Positions 42,229 to 50,660 of a stretch of DNA of 64,000 nucleotides are shown here, piece after piece. How positions within the stretch are numbered: the stretch's first letter is position 1; each line of letters opens with the position of its first letter. This DNA comes from Telluribacter sp035998675 (GTDB lineage Bacteria; Bacteroidota; Bacteroidia; Cytophagales; Spirosomataceae): assembly GCF_035998675.1 (NCBI RefSeq), contig NZ_DASYHI010000019.1:1-64000 (forward strand), given 5' to 3'. Under the pieces are notes generated by a model. It was not told the origin of the DNA. It searched no databases and saw nothing but the letters and a program-made list of their open reading frames with translations. The position numbers and the translations under genes were made by a program.

Positions 42229-43569
42229 TTACCGGTTCAGCCGCCGCACCAGCAGGAACAGCGGATAACTAATCACCATAAAGAGCAGCGCGTACTGGCT
42301 GCTGGGCATATCCTGTACCACAACGCCTATCAGAAAGGCAATTGAAGCAATCAGCATCACGATTGGGAGTACCGGGTAGGCCGGTACCTTCCACGGACGC
42401 GGCAGTTTGAGCTCTTTCCGGCGCAGCGCCAGCAGCGAAGCAAAACCTGAAGTATGCCCCAGTACAAAGAAGAAGGTAGCGATGTCGGAAAGCTTCTCGG
42501 TGGCTTCCTTGCCGATCAGAATCAGCAAAATGGCCAGGGCGGCGGTCAGGGGCATAGCCAGTGCCGGCGTACCTCCCCGATTGACGCGCGCCCCTGCCCT
42601 TAGAAACAGACCGTCGCGGCTCATGGAGTACAACACCCGCGGGTTAAAGAGTAACTGGGCATTGACAATACCCAGTATCGAAATCATCAGGAACAGCGTC
42701 ACGATCTTACCCGAACTTTCACCAAAAATAAGCCCTATGGCATCTGCCGCGGCCAGTTTCGACCGGGCCAATACATCCATGGGCATAATGTACAGTATAG
42801 CGGCATTACAAAGCAGGTAGATCACAATAATCAGCAGCACGCCTCCAATCATGGAGCGGGGCAGGTTGCGGGTAGGGTCGCGGTCTTCTTCAGTGAAATA
42901 AGCGGCCGTATGCCAGCCGTCGTAGGTATAAAATACCGCCTGCAAGGAAAAGATCAGAGGCCCCAGCCAGCTTCCTGTCTCAGCAATCTGGCTGGTAGTA
43001 GCCAGAGCGTCGGCCGCCGATACTTCCTGGCCATAGATGTAGCAGATCGCCACAAATGCAAACAATCCAATGGCCTTAAGAAAGCTCATTACATTCTGAA
43101 AATTGCTGGCCAGCGCCAGTCCCAGCCAGTGTACCGCTGTCAAAGCCAGCAACAGTCCTACGGCCACATACGGCTCCTGTCCTTCCAGCCCGGGCAGCAG
43201 GAGCGCCATGTACTCGCTCATGGTGTATACGCCAAAGCCCAGTGCCGCGCAGGTACCCAGCCAGCTATTAATGCCTACTACAAAACCTGCGTAGTTGCCA
43301 AATGCCCGTTGTGCATACACGTACCAGGCACCAGCTTTGGGCATAGAAGTACCCAACTCAATGGTACACAGGGTACCTAAAAATGCATACAGACTAACCG
43401 CCAGCCATACCCCCATGATCAGCCAGGGGTCGCCCAGTTGGGCGGCGATGGGGCCGGGCTTGCGCAGGATACCCGTACCAATGGTACCTCCGATGGTCAC
43501 GGCGATACCAAATCCAACGCCCAGTATCTTTAAAAGCTCATGGCGGGGAGTAGCTGAAGTAGGCTGCAT
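42229..43569 (-). CDS. Amino acid permease (APC superfamily)
   Basis: A 446-residue transporter with about twelve membrane segments. It opens with HELLKILGVGFGIAVTIGGTIGTGILRKPGPIAAQLG, where the GxGIGTGI-like unwound helix 1 (TIGGTIGTGI) binds the substrate amino group. It continues with LSGLGTCAALGFGVYTMSEYMALLLPG-type segments and TYDGWHTAAYFTEEDRDPTRNLPRSMIGG. The start MQPTSATPRHELL at 43569 is chosen because an upstream in-frame start at 43902 would lie inside the divergent lipoprotein gene. Substrate unknown; possibly a neutral amino acid or an exchanger. Confidence 0.88.
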   Translation of the reverse strand: MQPTSATPRHELLKILGVGFGIAVTIGGTIGTGILRKPGPIAAQLGDPWLIMGVWLAVSLYAFLGTLCTIELGTSMPKAGAWYVYAQRAFGNYAGFVVGINSWLGTCAALGFGVYTMSEYMALLLPGLEGQEPYVAVGLLLALTAVHWLGLALASNFQNVMSFLKAIGLFAFVAICYIYGQEVSAADALATTSQIAETGSWLGPLIFSLQAVFYTYDGWHTAAYFTEEDRDPTRNLPRSMIGGVLLIIVIYLLCNAAILYIMPMDVLARSKLAAADAIGLIFGESSGKIVTLFLMISILGIVNAQLLFNPRVLYSMSRDGLFLRAGARVNRGGTPALAMPLTAALAILLILIGKEATEKLSDIATFFFVLGHTSGFASLLALRRKELKLPRPWKVPAYPVLPIVMLIASIAFLIGVVVQDMPSSQYALLFMVISYPLFLLVRRLNR

Positions 43570-43671
43570 GCGGGAGGAGGAGTAAATGTTACCATTCCGA
43601 AAGTACCGAAACTTTCGCATACCCCGACAGATAACCTGGATATTTTTAACATAAACCTGTACCTTGGCTCC

Positions 43672-44601
43672 ATGAAGAAGATAACCTTTATCCTTGTCAT
43701 ACTTTGGTGCCTGGCGGGGCTTACGGCCTGCCGGCCGGGCAACGGAGATGACTTTGAGCCCTCCCAGCCCTTCCGCGACTACTGGTTCAACGGCCAGGCC
43801 GAAATCAGCCGCTATAGCCTGCAACAGGTACAGTACGGTACCCGGAATCCGGGCGAGGCGGTACTGGTATTTGTTACCGAAGATTTCCTGACGGACAAGC
43901 AAGTCAAGCTCGAGTCGGAAGATAACCCGGGCGACGCCACTACTGTTCTAAAGCTCAACAGCATCCGCCGCTTCGTAACGGGCATTTACGACTACTCCCT
44001 CTATACCTCCGTTTTTACGCCGGTCAATACCGACGACTTTGCGCACAGCCTCAAGGTGACGATGTCGGCGCAGGACTGGTGCGGACAAACCTATACCCAG
44101 CTCAACCGGCGCGGCACCGGCTATAATGTACTGGGGCGCTCGTACTTTGAGAGGCAAGGCGACGTAGAGGGTACCATCGGCGAGGCCTGGCTGGAAGATG
44201 AGATCTGGACGTTCGTGCGCCTTTCGCCCGAGCTGCTACCCATAGGCAGTACCGACGTAGTGCCGGCCGCCTACGCGGCCCGCCTTACCGGCCAGGCGCT
44301 TGAGCCGCTGTCGGCGATTGGCTCCATGACCGACTACACGGGTCCTGCCTTTACGGGTAAAGCACTGGCGGTGTACTCCCTGCTCTACCCGGACTCCAGC
44401 CGTGAGCTGCGCATTGTTTTTGAAAAAGCTTTCCCGCATCAGATAGCGGGTTGGGAAGAAACCTATACGTCGCGCGGGAAGGTACTTACGACCCGGGCTG
44501 TCCGGACCAGCCTCCTCCGCTCCGACTACTGGAATCACAACGCCCCCGCCGACACCACCCTCCGGAACCAACTGGGCGTAACGGGGTTTGTACCCCGATA
44601 A
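43672..44601 (+). CDS. Conserved lipoprotein of Bacteroidota, function unknown
   Basis: A 309-residue protein with a lipoprotein signal peptide ending in the lipobox LTAC (cysteine about 20). The mature part is soluble: FRDYWFNGQAEISRYSLQQVQYGTRNPGEAVLVFVTEDF, then LNSIRRFVTGIYDYSLYTSVFTPV and SAQDWCGQTYTQLNRRG. I recall that homologues in this phylum are sometimes labelled septum formation inhibitor Maf, but none of the Maf pyrophosphatase motifs is visible. It should be lipid-anchored in the envelope. Single-gene unit, ending at a strong terminator. Confidence 0.78.
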   Translation: MKKITFILVILWCLAGLTACRPGNGDDFEPSQPFRDYWFNGQAEISRYSLQQVQYGTRNPGEAVLVFVTEDFLTDKQVKLESEDNPGDATTVLKLNSIRRFVTGIYDYSLYTSVFTPVNTDDFAHSLKVTMSAQDWCGQTYTQLNRRGTGYNVLGRSYFERQGDVEGTIGEAWLEDEIWTFVRLSPELLPIGSTDVVPAAYAARLTGQALEPLSAIGSMTDYTGPAFTGKALAVYSLLYPDSSRELRIVFEKAFPHQIAGWEETYTSRGKVLTTRAVRTSLLRSDYWNHNAPADTTLRNQLGVTGFVPR

Positions 44602-44606
44602 AACAA

Positions 44607-44638
44607 ACGGGGAACCGCTAACAAAAGCGGTTCCCCGT
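44607..44638. terminator. Strong hairpin terminator between convergent genes
   Basis: ACGGGGAACCGCT (44607-44619) pairs with AGCGGTTCCCCGT (44626-44638): perfect 13-bp stem, 6-nt loop. Confidence 0.88.
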
Positions 44639-44666
44639 GGTTGATCAAGCTCATCCGGCTATTCTC

Positions 44667-45056
44667 TTATTCCAGCGCTATCTGCTGGTTACTGGTGGTG
44701 GATAAAGTTACTTTTTTAGTAATAGTTTCCCCGTTGGTAATTAACTCAAAGTAGTAGGTACCATTACCCATTTCTTTCAGGTCAAATTTCCGCTTGTAGT
44801 ACTCCATGCCTTTGGCCAGGGTTTCCCGGTGCAGCAGGTTACCGTCACTATCTTTAATCAGGATGGTCATCCGGGCGGTAGCGGCCTTGGCAATGCTCAG
44901 GTTAATTTTAGACGAATTGAGTACCTGGTACATACCCATGGTAAAGCTCTTAGGTTTTTCGGGACCTACAAAGTGATTGTCGGCCTGGCTCAGCAGGGGA
45001 AGTGACAACGCGAAAGCAAATAACAAAGTGCGGACAGTTGAAATTACATTTTTCAT
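44667..45056 (-). CDS. Small secreted beta-sandwich protein (T9SS-tail-like fold)
   Basis: A 129-residue exported protein with signal peptide MKNVISTVRTLLFAFALSLPLLSQA. The mature part has about seven strands, including ARMTILIKDSDGNLLHRETL, then FDLKEMGNGTYYFELITNGETITKKVTL. It resembles one repeat of the protein at 26898-27521. The LxxMGxGxYxxxL turn is typical of T9SS tail-like domains, but here the domain is nearly the whole protein. Role unknown. An unusual doubled GTTC-N6-GAAC site lies about 190-220 bp upstream. Confidence 0.75.
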   Translation of the reverse strand: MKNVISTVRTLLFAFALSLPLLSQADNHFVGPEKPKSFTMGMYQVLNSSKINLSIAKAATARMTILIKDSDGNLLHRETLAKGMEYYKRKFDLKEMGNGTYYFELITNGETITKKVTLSTTSNQQIALE

Positions 45057-45242
45057 GGCTAACAGATGTTTTTTTAATGGCTAATTTATTTTTCTTTTTG
45101 GCTATTTGATTTAATTATTGAAAAGTCCGTGCCACTTGCCAGACCAAAGATTATTTTTTCAAAAATTTCAATCAACATGCTGCCTATCAATAAAATACAA
45201 ATATTGAATATTTGTAAAAATAGTAAAGAGTTAAAAAGCGGC

Positions 45243-45276
45243 GTTCGATTCCGAACATTTTTGTTCGGTGGTGAAC
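45243..45276. promoter_or_regulatory. Doubled palindrome GTTC-N6-GAAC (operator-like)
   Basis: GTTCGATTCCGAAC (45243-45256) and GTTCGGTGGTGAAC (45263-45276) have centres 20 bp apart, two helical turns, so one protein dimer could bind each on the same DNA face. The inner halves also form CCGAACATTTTTGTTCGG. The rest of 45057-45369 is AT-rich, with a small AGCCCTTCGGGCT hairpin at 45288-45300 and the atpC terminator. Confidence 0.5.
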
Positions 45277-45319
45277 AGAAATAGCGTAGCCCTTCGGGCT
45301 GGGTACTGCCCAACAAAAA

Positions 45320-45349
45320 AGAGGCAGGAACCTGCCGGTTCCTGCCTCT
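45320..45349 (-). terminator. Intrinsic terminator of atpDC
   Basis: AGAGGCAGGAACC (45320-45332) pairs with GGTTCCTGCCTCT (45337-45349). On the minus strand a T-run follows. Confidence 0.92.
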
Positions 45350-45369
45350 CCACGTTTTACTTTTTTATC

Positions 45370-45612
45370 TTATAGTACGGCCTCTGCCAACACAAGTACT
45401 TTATTGTTCAAGACCTCTACCACACCGCCGTCAATTATATAGACCTGCTTCACGGCACCCGTGTCCACTACCACGTCGCCGCGCCCCAGCGTACTTACCA
45501 GCGGAGCGTGACTGTTGAGGACCTGGAACTGGCCTTCGGTACCCGGGAAAGTAACGGCTATAGCCTCGCCGGAAAATACTCTCTTATCGGGGGTGATTAT
45601 TTCTAAGTTCAT
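45370..45612 (-). CDS. atpC: ATP synthase F1 epsilon subunit, short form
   Basis: An 80-residue epsilon subunit: MNLEIITPDKRVFSGEAIAVTFPGTEGQFQVLNSHAPLVSTLGRGDVVV covers the N-terminal beta-sandwich that sits on the gamma subunit and c-ring. The C-terminal two-helix inhibitory domain of the usual 130-140-residue subunit is absent; the protein stops at VLVLAEAVL. This short form is common in Bacteroidota, so it is not a truncation artefact. It follows atpD by 78 bp. Without the helices, epsilon-type inhibition of ATP hydrolysis is not expected. Confidence 0.95.
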   Translation of the reverse strand: MNLEIITPDKRVFSGEAIAVTFPGTEGQFQVLNSHAPLVSTLGRGDVVVDTGAVKQVYIIDGGVVEVLNNKVLVLAEAVL

Positions 45613-45690
45613 ACTTATCTGCTGTTAGGTAGTAGCTATCGGGTAGTAGTGGCCAGGAAGCGTTTTTACCCGATAGCTACCTTGAATCAA

Positions 45691-47205
45691 TTATCTGGTT
45701 GCTTCGGCGAGCATTCTCTCTCCTTTGGCTGCGGCATCTTCGATAGTACCTACCAAGTTGAAGGCCATTTCAGGAAGGTGATCGAACTCACCATTCATGA
45801 TCATGTTAAAGCCTTTGATGGTATCGTTGATATCAACCAGTACGCCTTTCAGACCCGTAAACTGCTCAGCTACGAAGAAAGGCTGCGACAGGAAGCGCTC
45901 CACCCGACGGGCCCGCGATACTACCAGCTTATCGTCTTCGGAAAGTTCTTCCAGACCAAGAATGGCAATGATATCCTGAAGCTCTTTGTAACGCTGCAGA
46001 ATGTTCTTTACGTTCTGGGCGCAGTCGTAGTGGGCTTCACCCAGCGTCTCGGCCGACAAAATCCGTGAAGTAGAGTCCAGAGGGTCCACCGCGGGATAAA
46101 TACCCTTCTCAGATACTTTACGGCTCAATACCGTAGTGGCGTCAAGGTGAGCAAAGGTAGTAGCCGGAGCGGGGTCAGTCAAGTCATCGGCAGGTACGTA
46201 TACCGCCTGCACCGAGGTAATGGAACCACGCTTGGTAGAGGTAATACGCTCCTGCATGGCACCCATTTCGGTGGCCAGTGTGGGCTGGTATCCTACCGCC
46301 GAAGGCATACGTCCCAAAAGGGCCGATACCTCTGAACCCGCCTGCGTAAAGCGGAAAATATTATCGATAAAGAAAAGGATATCGCGTCCCTGACCCTGGC
46401 CGTCGCCGTCGCGGAAGTACTCCGCTACCGTCAGTCCTGACAAGGCTACCCGGGCCCGGGCTCCGGGAGGTTCGTTCATCTGACCAAATACGAAAGTAGC
46501 CTGTGATTCTTTCAGCTCTTCGTAATCAACTTTGGAAAGATCCCAGCCGCCGTTTTCCATGCTGTGCTTGAAGTTTTCACCGTACCTGATGATACCGGCT
46601 TCAATCATTTCGCGCAGCAGGTCATTTCCCTCGCGGGTACGCTCACCTACTCCGGCAAACACCGACAGACCCGCGTAGGCCTTGGCGATGTTATTGATCA
46701 ACTCCTGAATCAATACTGTTTTTCCTACTCCCGCACCACCAAACAAACCAATCTTACCTCCTTTTACGTAAGGAGCCAGCAGGTCAATTACTTTAATACC
46801 GGTAAAAAGAATTTCGGTACCGGTAGCCAGATCCTCAAACCTGGGAGCCGCCCGGTGAATAGACATACCGGTGGTTTTGTCAACCGACTGGAGTCCGTCA
46901 ATGGCGTCACCTACTACGTTGAAAAGGCGGCCTTTGATTTCCTCACCAATCGGCATAAGGATAGGTGAGCCGTATGATTTTACTTCCATGCCACGCTGCA
47001 AACCTTCGGTACCGTCCATCGCGATGGTGCGAACGCGGTCCTCACCCAGATGCTGCTGACATTCAAGTATTACTTTTTGACCATTCGGTTTTACGACTTC
47101 CAACGCATCCAGAATAGCCGGGATGCGCTCGCTGTCTTCAAACGATACGTCTACAACCGGTCCAATTACTTGTGTAATTTTTCCTATGTTTGTCACGTTT
47201 GCCAT
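45691..47205 (-). CDS. atpD: ATP synthase F1 beta subunit
   Basis: A 504-residue catalytic subunit of the membrane ATP synthase. The P-loop is GGAGVGKTVLIQELINN. GVGERTREGNDL holds the catalytic Glu, and ALSGLTVAEYFRDGDGQGQGRDILFFIDNIFRFTQAGSEVSALLGRMPSAVGYQPTL is the signature region. The atpD-atpC pair is separate from the genes for the other subunits, as in other Bacteroidota. A good promoter lies at 47248-47278. Confidence 0.99.
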   Translation of the reverse strand: MANVTNIGKITQVIGPVVDVSFEDSERIPAILDALEVVKPNGQKVILECQQHLGEDRVRTIAMDGTEGLQRGMEVKSYGSPILMPIGEEIKGRLFNVVGDAIDGLQSVDKTTGMSIHRAAPRFEDLATGTEILFTGIKVIDLLAPYVKGGKIGLFGGAGVGKTVLIQELINNIAKAYAGLSVFAGVGERTREGNDLLREMIEAGIIRYGENFKHSMENGGWDLSKVDYEELKESQATFVFGQMNEPPGARARVALSGLTVAEYFRDGDGQGQGRDILFFIDNIFRFTQAGSEVSALLGRMPSAVGYQPTLATEMGAMQERITSTKRGSITSVQAVYVPADDLTDPAPATTFAHLDATTVLSRKVSEKGIYPAVDPLDSTSRILSAETLGEAHYDCAQNVKNILQRYKELQDIIAILGLEELSEDDKLVVSRARRVERFLSQPFFVAEQFTGLKGVLVDINDTIKGFNMIMNGEFDHLPEMAFNLVGTIEDAAAKGERMLAEATR

Positions 47206-47247
47206 TGTAAGAATATAGTTATCGTCAAGAGGTTATTTTCAAGACCG

Positions 47248-47278
47248 CAAAATTAGAAGATAATTTGGTCAGTACCAA
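47248..47278 (-). promoter_or_regulatory. Promoter of atpDC
   Basis: Minus-strand TTG (47278-47276), 20 bp, TAATTTTG (47255-47248): full match to the Bacteroidota consensus, 42 bp before the start codon. Confidence 0.72.
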
Positions 47279-47374
47279 TAGACCATGGCTTCATTTATTG
47301 GATATTTTTTAGAAATAAGCGCCGATTTAACGAAAAAGCGTATAGAAATTTTGAGAAAGGAGAGCTGATAACTC

Positions 47375-50038
47375 ATGAGATACTTGTTTTTTCAGAAAGC
47401 CTGGTCTTCCGGTGAACTGCGCATTGCTTTTGGAGTGCTGTTTATCCTGCTGCTGGCGCTGGTATTTTTTTGTATTAAAATTCTGGACCCTTTGGGGAAT
47501 GTGGTCCGCTGGGATATACTAAGTGAATTGTCGGACCTGTCTACGGCCGTGGACGTAATCCGGCTCGACAACTGGCAGTACGGCGTGTCGGTACCGTCCT
47601 ACCTGGTTACGGAGCAGTTTGTGGCTTCTACCATGGAGGTGGATTTCGGCGCGGTCCGTATTTTTCTGGGCCTGGGCCTCATTGGTTTGTCCCTGCTGCT
47701 GGCCGGCCTGACAACCCTGCCGCGCTTCTGGTACCTGGGTAGTATGGTTGGCTTTATTCTGCTGCTGGCGGCTTCCCAAACCGAAACCCTGGGCCTGTTC
47801 GGCGAAGGAAGCCGTGCTTTCTTTATTCTGGCCCTGGTACTTTACACCGGTCTGAGCTACTTTTTTCATGCCTTCCGCCCCGGAGCGTCGATAGCCCTGC
47901 GCCTGTTTTCTTTTTTAGGGGTATCGGCCGGGCTGACCTTACTGGTAGCCTTTACCGCTACGGTCCCCCACCCCGACCTGACCGCGGCGACTTACTCGCT
48001 GCCCATGTGGCTGTTTTTGTCGGCTCTGTTTCTGCTCATTTCCGCCACCGAAATCATGGCCGGCCTGGTGTGGCTCAGTACCACCTCCCGGATAGGCATG
48101 GGACGCACGTCGCTTACCAATTTTTTGGTTATCAGTATACTATACCTGATTTACTTACTGATGCTGTTTCTGCGCAATACCCGCCAGATTGAATGGGACG
48201 TACCCATGGTGAGTCCGGCCGTGCTGGCCATAGTAGCCGGACTGCTGGGTATATGGGGGTTCCGCGCCCGCAGTGAAGCGACCAATGGCATACTGTACTA
48301 CCGCGAGGGAAGCTTCTGGTGGTACGTAGGGCTGTTTATCATTACGGCAGCCTTTGGCGGGTATGTGGCCGCCACCGCCAATGACCCCCTGCTGGAAGTA
48401 CTGGAAGATGTGGTCGTGAACGGACAACTGGCCATGGGTCTGCTGTTTCTGTTTTATATCCTGGCCAACTTCCTGCCGCTGTTCGAGAAAGGGCTGGCGG
48501 TACATAAAATACTTTACAAGCCCCTGAAATTCGGGCTGACCCAAACGCGCCTGCTGGGTTTTGCCGGGTTCGTTGTCCTGATTTCCACCCAAACTCTGCT
48601 CCCTGTTTATCAGGCCGTAGCCGGGTACTTCAACGGCCTGGGCGACCTTTACACCACTACCCGCGAGTATGCGCTGGCCGAGCAGTACTACAAACTGGCG
48701 CTGCAGCAGGAGTTCCAGAACCACAAGTCCAACTACGCCCTGGCCTCCCTGTCCCTGCGCCAGGGCGACCGCACCGCGGCGGCCTTTTACTTCCGGCAGG
48801 CTACGCTCAAGAATCCTTCGCCGCAGGCTTACGTAGGACTCAGCAATGTACTGGTGCAGGAAAACCTGTTCTTTGATGCGGTATTCAGCCTTCGCGAAGG
48901 AATTACTACCTTTCCTAAAAGTGGTGAATTACTCAATAACCTGGGTATGCTCTACGCCCGCACCAATCTGGCCGACTCGGCCTATCACTACCTCGACCGC
49001 GCCGAACGCACCGCCCAGCGAAGTGAAGTACCGGCTACCAATCTGCTGGCAATCTGGGCCCGCAATACCGACGCCCCTCTGCTGGACTCGCTGGTACAGC
49101 AGCTGGATGAAAAAGAGTACCCTTCCTGGCAGGCCAACTGGCTGGCCGTTCAGAATCTCCGCCAGAACTTCGCGGAGCGTCGTTTCCGCAAAGAAGCTAT
49201 TCCCGCTGACTCGCTCCTGAATGTATCGGGGCTGGCCTATATCTACAACTACGCCCTGAACCAGGCCCGTACCGACAGTATGCCCATTCGGCTGGCTTCC
49301 CAGCTGGCCGACAAAAACCCCTACCTGGTTGATGACCTGCTGCTGGCCTCGCTCTACCCGGAATTTTACAGTGGTGATAAGTTACGGGCACTGGCCATCA
49401 TGACGGCCTGGGTGGAGGAAGGAGGCGAAAAAGAGCCGCTGTTCCGCAAGATACTCGGGCACTGGTACCTTCAGCTCGGCCTGTATGACCAGGCTATTGA
49501 GCAACTGGCGCTCGTCAAAGGGCCGGAAGGTTTGCTGGGGCAGGCGGTGGCGCAGGCCCTGGCCGGACAGGGCGCCGTAGCGACTATCCTACTCGAAAGG
49601 TTACAGAAAGAAGGCCCCAATCCGTCGGTACAGGCCCTGCAGGAAAGCCTCGCTGATGGCGTCCGGCCCGTGGGTCAGGCCGACTCCCTGCTGACGGCAG
49701 CGCGGGCCAACCCGTCGGCCGGTAGTTATGAAAGAGCCTTGCGGGCCAATCCGCTGAATGCCGGCGTAGTAGTAAGTACCTCGGAGTACTACCGCCAACA
49801 AAAACAACCCACAAAAGCTTACCAGATAGTGGTTGATGCCCTCCGCTTCAACGACCGCGCGGCGGGGCTGTGGGCACAGTACGCCCTGCTCAGCCTGGAC
49901 ATGGGCCTGCTGGAACAGGCCGATGAAGGTGCAGCCCGGGTGGAGGCTAACACCTCGGCTGCCGACTATCAGGCTTTTAGGGAACGCTATCAGCCCAGGA
50001 AAGCACTCATCGAAAAACAACGGGAAGACTTTCGTTGA
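47375..50038 (+). CDS. Large membrane protein with C-terminal TPR repeats
   Basis: An 887-residue protein. Residues 1-420 hold about eleven hydrophobic segments (for example FLILLLALVFFCIKIL, LGLGLIGLSLLLAGL, VLILVIS-type stretches near 270 and 350-400). From about 425 to the end come tetratricopeptide-like helix pairs: GLGDLYTTTREYALAEQYYKLALQQ, YALASLSLRQGDRTAAAFYFRQATLKNPSPQAYVGLSNV and LGHWYLQLGLYDQAIEQLALVK. TPR parts usually gather protein partners; a membrane-anchored scaffold is likely. I do not recognise the membrane domain. The next gene, 33 bp downstream, is of unknown function and may be co-expressed. Confidence 0.8.
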   Translation: MRYLFFQKAWSSGELRIAFGVLFILLLALVFFCIKILDPLGNVVRWDILSELSDLSTAVDVIRLDNWQYGVSVPSYLVTEQFVASTMEVDFGAVRIFLGLGLIGLSLLLAGLTTLPRFWYLGSMVGFILLLAASQTETLGLFGEGSRAFFILALVLYTGLSYFFHAFRPGASIALRLFSFLGVSAGLTLLVAFTATVPHPDLTAATYSLPMWLFLSALFLLISATEIMAGLVWLSTTSRIGMGRTSLTNFLVISILYLIYLLMLFLRNTRQIEWDVPMVSPAVLAIVAGLLGIWGFRARSEATNGILYYREGSFWWYVGLFIITAAFGGYVAATANDPLLEVLEDVVVNGQLAMGLLFLFYILANFLPLFEKGLAVHKILYKPLKFGLTQTRLLGFAGFVVLISTQTLLPVYQAVAGYFNGLGDLYTTTREYALAEQYYKLALQQEFQNHKSNYALASLSLRQGDRTAAAFYFRQATLKNPSPQAYVGLSNVLVQENLFFDAVFSLREGITTFPKSGELLNNLGMLYARTNLADSAYHYLDRAERTAQRSEVPATNLLAIWARNTDAPLLDSLVQQLDEKEYPSWQANWLAVQNLRQNFAERRFRKEAIPADSLLNVSGLAYIYNYALNQARTDSMPIRLASQLADKNPYLVDDLLLASLYPEFYSGDKLRALAIMTAWVEEGGEKEPLFRKILGHWYLQLGLYDQAIEQLALVKGPEGLLGQAVAQALAGQGAVATILLERLQKEGPNPSVQALQESLADGVRPVGQADSLLTAARANPSAGSYERALRANPLNAGVVVSTSEYYRQQKQPTKAYQIVVDALRFNDRAAGLWAQYALLSLDMGLLEQADEGAARVEANTSAADYQAFRERYQPRKALIEKQREDFR

Positions 50039-50071
50039 TTCTTTATTTTTGACCTGTACCCCTACTACCCT

Positions 50072-50578
50072 ATGGATATTTACTGGAAGACAGTCGGCTG
50101 GCAGAGCGAGTACCGGATTTTTAGAGAGAAAGTGATTGTGGGTATTCTGAAAAGGGGCTCCTGGGGGACCGACACCTACGGCGAATACAACGGGTACCTG
50201 GTTCGTTTTGATACCAAAGGCTTTGGTAAGCGAAGTGCACGTATCCTGGATATTGAAGGGCAAAAAGTACTGGGCAGCGTTAAGTTCAGGCGTTTTCCTA
50301 CATCGGCGACCATTACCTACGAAGGAGAAGAGTACCAATGGAACTACCAGCAGTGGAGCCGGTACAAATGGTCAGTGAGGCATACCGACGAAGAAGCAAC
50401 CTACGTAGCGGCCCGCCCCTGGCAGGGTGGAGGTGGTACCATACAGTACGATTACCTGCACCCGGCCATCGTATTGGTAGGTTTGTACGTGCATAGCTAC
50501 TTCCGGCAGCGGTTCCGGCTTATGGTGCTGGCGGGCGTCTCTATTCCCGCGTTGGCGCGGCTGCTCATGCATCTTTAG
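50072..50578 (+). CDS. Protein of unknown function with C-terminal membrane segment
   Basis: A 168-residue protein. The first 120 residues are rich in aromatic and charged residues in strand-like repeats (WQSEYRIFREKVIVGILKRGSW, GYLVRFDTKGFGKRSARILDIEG, TITYEGEEYQWNYQQWSRYKW), perhaps a small beta-barrel of the LURP/tubby type, though this is a guess. A hydrophobic stretch (LHPAIVLVGLYVHSY, then LMVLAGVSIPALARLLM) ends the protein. It follows the TPR membrane gene by 33 bp on the same strand. Confidence 0.7.
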   Translation: MDIYWKTVGWQSEYRIFREKVIVGILKRGSWGTDTYGEYNGYLVRFDTKGFGKRSARILDIEGQKVLGSVKFRRFPTSATITYEGEEYQWNYQQWSRYKWSVRHTDEEATYVAARPWQGGGGTIQYDYLHPAIVLVGLYVHSYFRQRFRLMVLAGVSIPALARLLMHL

Positions 50579-50660
50579 TTCAGCAACAAGTACCTTATAA
50601 ATAGTAAAATACACGACAAATAATCAGTTACCTGTCCAATAGTGAAACTACCCCGGAAGT

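Noticed and set aside
43570..43902. N-terminal extension of the APC permease
   Set aside because: The extra 111 codons overlap the divergent lipoprotein gene and do not match the transporter family, whose first helix follows the ATG at 43569.
43672..44601. Maf nucleotide pyrophosphatase
   Set aside because: Homologues may carry that label, but the sequence is a lipoprotein and lacks the SxSPRR-like Maf motif.
45086..45316. 76-codon minus-strand frame between atpC and the secreted gene
   Set aside because: It would start inside the atpC terminator and run through the GTTC-N6-GAAC sites; codon use is poor.
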